Below the pieces are notes generated by a model. The model ran no database searches. It was not told where the DNA came from and saw only the letters and a program-made list of their open reading frames with translations. Shown piece after piece: positions 60,648 to 64,000 of a stretch of DNA of 64,000 bases. The first letter of the stretch is position 1, and each line of letters begins with the position of its first letter. This DNA comes from Nocardioides psychrotolerans (GTDB lineage: Bacteria; Actinomycetota; Actinomycetes; Propionibacteriales; Nocardioidaceae). The position numbers and the translations under genes are program-made. The DNA is taken from NCBI RefSeq assembly GCF_900113685.1, contig NZ_FOQG01000003.1, forward strand, positions 248,001 through 312,000, read 5' to 3'.

Positions 60648-62699
60648 ATGACCACTGCACCACGCCGCGTGGCGGTGGTGGGCTCCGGCATCGCCGGACT
60701 CACGGCTGCCTACGTCGCGGCCAAGACCGCTCACGTCACGCTCTTCGAGACCGACGACCGCCTCGGCGGCCATGCCGACACCCACCGGGTCCCCGAGACC
60801 TCGGCGCGAGGCGTGCGCGAGCTCGCCATCGACACCGGGTTTATCGTCCACAACGAGCGCACCTACCCGGTCCTGCTCAGGATGTTCGCCGAGCTGGGCG
60901 TGCAGACACAGCCCTCCGAGATGTCGATGTCGATCCGCGACGACCAGACGGGGCTCGAGTGGGCCGGCGCGCTGGGCCGCAAGGGCGTCATCCCCACCGC
61001 CGGCCACCTCGCCAACCCGCGCTACCTCCGGATGCTCACCGAGATCCCCCGCTTCCACCGCCGCGCCAAGGCGCTGCTCGCAGCCGCCGAGAGCGGCGCC
61101 GGAGCCGACGCCGACACCACGCTCCGGGTCTTCCTCGACGAGGGCGGCTTCACGCCCTACTTCACGCGCCACTTCATGGAGCCCCTCGTCGCGGCGGTGT
61201 GGTCGTGCGACCCCGAGGTCTCGCTCGACTACCCCGCGCGCTACCTCTTCAGCTTCCTTCAGCACCACGGGATGCTCACGATCTTCGGCTCGCCGCAGTG
61301 GCGCACCGTCACCGGCGGCTCCCACTCCTACGTCGATCGCGTGGCGGCTGCCCTCCCCGACATCCGCCTCGGCGCCAAGGTCACCTCGGTCCTCGAGACC
61401 CCCGACGGCGTGGAGGTCACGGACGGCAACGGCGAGGTCACCACCTTCGACGCGATCGTCATCGCGGCCCACCCCGGCCAGGCGCTCACGATGCTGGCCG
61501 AGCCGACCGAGCTGCAGCGCGAGCTCCTCTCGGCGATGCCCTACGCGCCCAACACCGCGATCCTGCACACCGACACCTCCCTGCTCCCCGAGACCGCCAA
61601 CACCTGGGCCTCGTGGAACTTCCGCCGCCCCACCGCGGGACAGGGAGCTGACGGGGGCGATGGCGTGCTGGTCACCTACGACCTGACGCGCCTGCAACGC
61701 CTCGACACCGACGTCCACTACCTCGTGACCCTAGGCGGCGAGCACCTCATCGACCCGGCCACGGTCATCGACCGCATGGAGTACGAGCACCCGCTCTACA
61801 ACCCCACCTCGGTCGCCGCGCAGGCTCGCCTGCCCGAGATCGACACCGACCGGGTCGCCTTCGCCGGCGCCTACCACGGCTGGGGCTTCCACGAGGACGG
61901 CGCTCGCTCCGGCCTCGCCGCGGTCGAGCGGCTCGGCCTCACCTGGCCCGACCAGGGCGAGCGGGCCGATCGCACCCCGGTCCCGGCGCTGCCGGCCGGC
62001 GGCCAGGTCTATGAGACCACCATCTCCCACACCCGTCGTGCGCCGTTCGTGCGCTCCTTCGAGCACGCCTCGCACACCTGGCTCGTCGACCTCGACGCGC
62101 TGCCGGACCACGGGATCCTCGGCCGGTTCGAGGCACGTGACCACCTCGGGTCGCCCGAGCGGAGCCTCCGCGCCAACATCGAGGACTTCCTTGCCGAGCA
62201 CGGCGTCACCCTGGGTGGCAACGGGGGCGGCGGCCGGATCCTCATGGCGGCCAACGCCCGAGCCTTCGGCTACTGCTTCAACCCGATCAGCGTCTTCTGG
62301 TGCTGGGACTCCCAGGGCGAGCGCGTGGCCACCGTCGTCGAGGTGCACAACACCTACGGCGATCGGCACGCCTACCTCGTCCAGCCGGACGCCAACGGGC
62401 GCGCCACGACCGACAAGGCCATGTACGTCTCCCCGTTCCACGGAACCGACGGGCGCTACGACCTCGCCGTCCCGGTCCCGGGGCGCAGCCTCGCCATCGC
62501 GGTCACGCTCCACAGCGACGACGGGGCGGTGTTCTCGGCCGCCCTGAAGGGTCGCCGGAGCAACCGACCCGCCTGGCGCGCCGCCCCCGCTGTCCTGCGC
62601 CACTCCGCGCTCATCCGAGCCCACGGCATCTGGCTCTGGCTCCGACGTCTGCCGATCCGCCCCCGCCCGCACCACCACCAGGAAGGAGTCTCGCGATGA
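60648..62699 (+). CDS. FAD-dependent oxidoreductase fused to DUF1365
   Basis: A 683-residue protein joining two proteins that are separate in M. tuberculosis (Rv0449c and Rv0448c). Residues 1-440 form an amine-oxidase-like FAD enzyme: AVVGSGIAGLTAAYVA, ETDDRLGGHADTHR and, near its end, FAGAYHGWGFHEDGARSG. After a short linker (ADRTPVPALPAGG) DUF1365 begins with YETTISHTRRAPFVRSFEHA and continues with RAFGYCFNPISVFWCW and HNTYGDRHAYL. The partner genes suggest modification of unsaturated fatty acyl chains. It starts three bases after the rskA stop and overlaps the methyltransferase start. Confidence 0.9.
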   Translation: MTTAPRRVAVVGSGIAGLTAAYVAAKTAHVTLFETDDRLGGHADTHRVPETSARGVRELAIDTGFIVHNERTYPVLLRMFAELGVQTQPSEMSMSIRDDQTGLEWAGALGRKGVIPTAGHLANPRYLRMLTEIPRFHRRAKALLAAAESGAGADADTTLRVFLDEGGFTPYFTRHFMEPLVAAVWSCDPEVSLDYPARYLFSFLQHHGMLTIFGSPQWRTVTGGSHSYVDRVAAALPDIRLGAKVTSVLETPDGVEVTDGNGEVTTFDAIVIAAHPGQALTMLAEPTELQRELLSAMPYAPNTAILHTDTSLLPETANTWASWNFRRPTAGQGADGGDGVLVTYDLTRLQRLDTDVHYLVTLGGEHLIDPATVIDRMEYEHPLYNPTSVAAQARLPEIDTDRVAFAGAYHGWGFHEDGARSGLAAVERLGLTWPDQGERADRTPVPALPAGGQVYETTISHTRRAPFVRSFEHASHTWLVDLDALPDHGILGRFEARDHLGSPERSLRANIEDFLAEHGVTLGGNGGGGRILMAANARAFGYCFNPISVFWCWDSQGERVATVVEVHNTYGDRHAYLVQPDANGRATTDKAMYVSPFHGTDGRYDLAVPVPGRSLAIAVTLHSDDGAVFSAALKGRRSNRPAWRAAPAVLRHSALIRAHGIWLWLRRLPIRPRPHHHQEGVSR

Positions 62700-63997
62700 C
62701 CGTTGCACCCGCACGCCAGTCCGCGAACTACTGGCCCGGTCTCGACACCATTCCGTCGGGTCCCCGCGCCGCCGTGTCCTCCGCCATCGCCAAGCGGCTC
62801 TTCCACGCCGCCGTCGAGCGCCTCGACGTCACGGTGGTCTCGGGCGAGGAGACCTTCGGCAAGGGTGGGCCCGTCATGGTCATCCACCGGCCCGAGGAGT
62901 TCTACGCCCGGATCGGTCGCCACCAGCTGATCGGCTTCGGCGAGGCCTACCTCACCGGCGCCTGGGACACCCGTGAGCCGGCGGACCTCGGCGAGCTCAT
63001 GACCGTGCTGGCCGCAGAGGTCTCCGACCTGGTGCCCCAGAGCCTGCAGAAGCTGCGCGCGCTCGTCGTGTCCCGTCCGCCGCGGTTCCACCGCAACTCC
63101 GAGGACAACACCCAGAGCAACATCGCGCACCACTACGACCTGTCCAACGACCTCTTCGAGGAGTTCCTGGACGCCTCCCTCAGCTACTCCTCAGCGCTCT
63201 TCCCCTCCGAGGTCGTCGACCGCGGCGACCACCTTCAGGCGCTTGCCCCCACCGCCGTCCCCACGGCCGGCGAGCTGCACGAGGCTCAGGGCGCCAAGAT
63301 CGAGCGCCTGCTCGACGAGGCTCACGTCGGCGAGGGCACCCGCGTCCTGGAGATCGGCTCCGGCTGGGGCGAGCTCGCCATCCGCGCCGCGCGCCGCGGC
63401 GCAGTCGTGCGCACCATCACCCTGTCCACCGAGCAGAAGGCGCTCGCCGACCAGCGCATCGCCGCCGCCGGGTTCACCGAGCAGGTCTCGGTCGACCTGT
63501 GCGACTACCGCGCCGTCACCGGCACCTACGACGCCGTGCTGTCGGTCGAGATGATCGAGGCCGTCGGCTGGGAGTACTGGCAGACCTACTTCGAGACCAT
63601 CGACCGGGTGCTCGCACCCGGTGGCCGGGTCTCCATCCAGGCGATCACGATGCCCCACGACCGGATGCTCGCGACCAAGCGGACCTACACCTGGATCAAC
63701 AAATACATCTTCCCCGGCGGCTTCCTGCCCTCGGTCGACGTGATCGACCAGATCACCCGCGACCACACGACGATCCGGGTCACCAACCGCCTCTCGATGG
63801 GCGCCCACTACGCCGAGACGTTGCGGCTGTGGGACGAGACGTTCCTCGGTGCCTCGGCGAAGGTGCTGGAGCTCGGCTTCGACGAGCGGTTCCTGCGGAT
63901 GTGGCACTTCTACCTCGAGTACTCCCGCGGTGGCTTCGCCTCGGGCTACATCGACGTCAACCAGATCACCTTCACCCGTCCGCAGGAGACCGCATGA
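62696..63997 (+). CDS. Cyclopropane-fatty-acid synthase-family methyltransferase (UfaA1-like)
   Basis: A 433-residue S-adenosylmethionine-dependent enzyme. The first 130 residues are the lipid-binding CFA domain; NIAHHYDLSNDLFEEFLD and LSYSSALF precede the SAM loop VLEIGSGWGELAIRAA at about 217-232, then VEMIEAVGWEYW and the GGFLPS region. It resembles UfaA1 of the mycobacterial sigK locus and should transfer a methyl or methylene group to a double bond of a phospholipid acyl chain. An ATGA overlap couples it to the FAD-DUF1365 gene. A further ATGA overlap at 63994 leads into the next gene. Confidence 0.91.
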   Translation: MTVAPARQSANYWPGLDTIPSGPRAAVSSAIAKRLFHAAVERLDVTVVSGEETFGKGGPVMVIHRPEEFYARIGRHQLIGFGEAYLTGAWDTREPADLGELMTVLAAEVSDLVPQSLQKLRALVVSRPPRFHRNSEDNTQSNIAHHYDLSNDLFEEFLDASLSYSSALFPSEVVDRGDHLQALAPTAVPTAGELHEAQGAKIERLLDEAHVGEGTRVLEIGSGWGELAIRAARRGAVVRTITLSTEQKALADQRIAAAGFTEQVSVDLCDYRAVTGTYDAVLSVEMIEAVGWEYWQTYFETIDRVLAPGGRVSIQAITMPHDRMLATKRTYTWINKYIFPGGFLPSVDVIDQITRDHTTIRVTNRLSMGAHYAETLRLWDETFLGASAKVLELGFDERFLRMWHFYLEYSRGGFASGYIDVNQITFTRPQETA

Positions 63998-64000
63998 CCA
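63994..64000 (+). CDS. Start of the next gene of the operon (two codons visible)
   Basis: ATGACCA at the window edge overlaps the stop of the methyltransferase gene. In the mycobacterial locus a DUF1295 membrane protein (Rv0446c) sits next to ufaA1, so that is the expected product. Nothing of the protein itself can be seen. Confidence 0.35.

Overview
The window is a high-G+C, gene-dense stretch of an actinobacterial chromosome with almost every gap under 200 bp. Gene content points to the Propionibacteriales, most likely Nocardioides or a close relative. The supporting genes are polyphosphate glucokinase, a DesA3-type desaturase with its ferredoxin reductase, MprAB-like and SigK/RskA-like regulators, a DUF222/HNH protein, a DUF6351 protein and many GTG starts. 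The taxonomic call is inference. I saw no rRNA, tRNA, CRISPR array, intact insertion sequence or prophage.

Layout. 1-5.1 kb: partial aldo/keto reductase, LysE exporter, MDR dehydrogenase, RDD protein, DedA-like protein, and a CmtR-like metal sensor overlapping a CDF transporter. 5.1-9.2 kb: HNH/DUF222 protein with a strong leaderless promoter, a lipoprotein and a large GT-C-like membrane protein. 9.2-15.3 kb: ppgK, pgm and peptidase E, then an orphan PAS histidine kinase flanked by remnants of a second pgm/peptidase-E junction, then a Gly-rich membrane protein. 15.3-22.4 kb: DUF6351 enzyme behind a hairpin that covers its ribosome site, desaturase/reductase operon divergent from a PucR regulator, secreted SGNH hydrolase. 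22.4-31.7 kb: amidohydrolase, a Ser/Thr kinase divergent from an ECF sigma/M1 peptidase pair, epimerase, OFA transporter, SDR. 31.7-35.5 kb: bkdABC branched-chain 2-oxoacid dehydrogenase operon (no E3). 35.5-44.9 kb: SRPBCC, CDF, GH43-like, quinone reductase, aminotransferase, VanZ, TetR/carotenoid oxygenase and DDAH/GntR pairs. 44.9-49.5 kb: holin-like protein, LMW phosphatase/fructosamine kinase, MprAB-like system with a lipoprotein. 49.5-56.8 kb: chorismate operon (PhzE/TrpEG-like, PabA, PabB), HelD-like motor, enoyl-CoA hydratase. 56.8-64 kb: SigK-type locus with a sulfite-oxidase-like protein, fasciclin lipoprotein, sigK, rskA, a fused FAD oxidoreductase-DUF1365 and a cyclopropane-synthase-like methyltransferase.

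The most unusual signals are at DNA level. (i) The 12-bp palindrome CGTCGTACGACG occurs perfectly six times, all inside genes, with many one-mismatch copies, far above chance; it recalls the highly iterated palindromes of cyanobacteria. (ii) A long inverted repeat built on a shared 22-nt arm sits downstream of genes at three distant places. (iii) The histidine kinase occupies the place of a second peptidase E gene. (iv) Hairpins bury the ribosome-binding sites of the DUF6351 gene and of sigK. (v) Two SigK-like promoters with the same 16-nt spacer precede the sulfite-oxidase-like and fasciclin genes.
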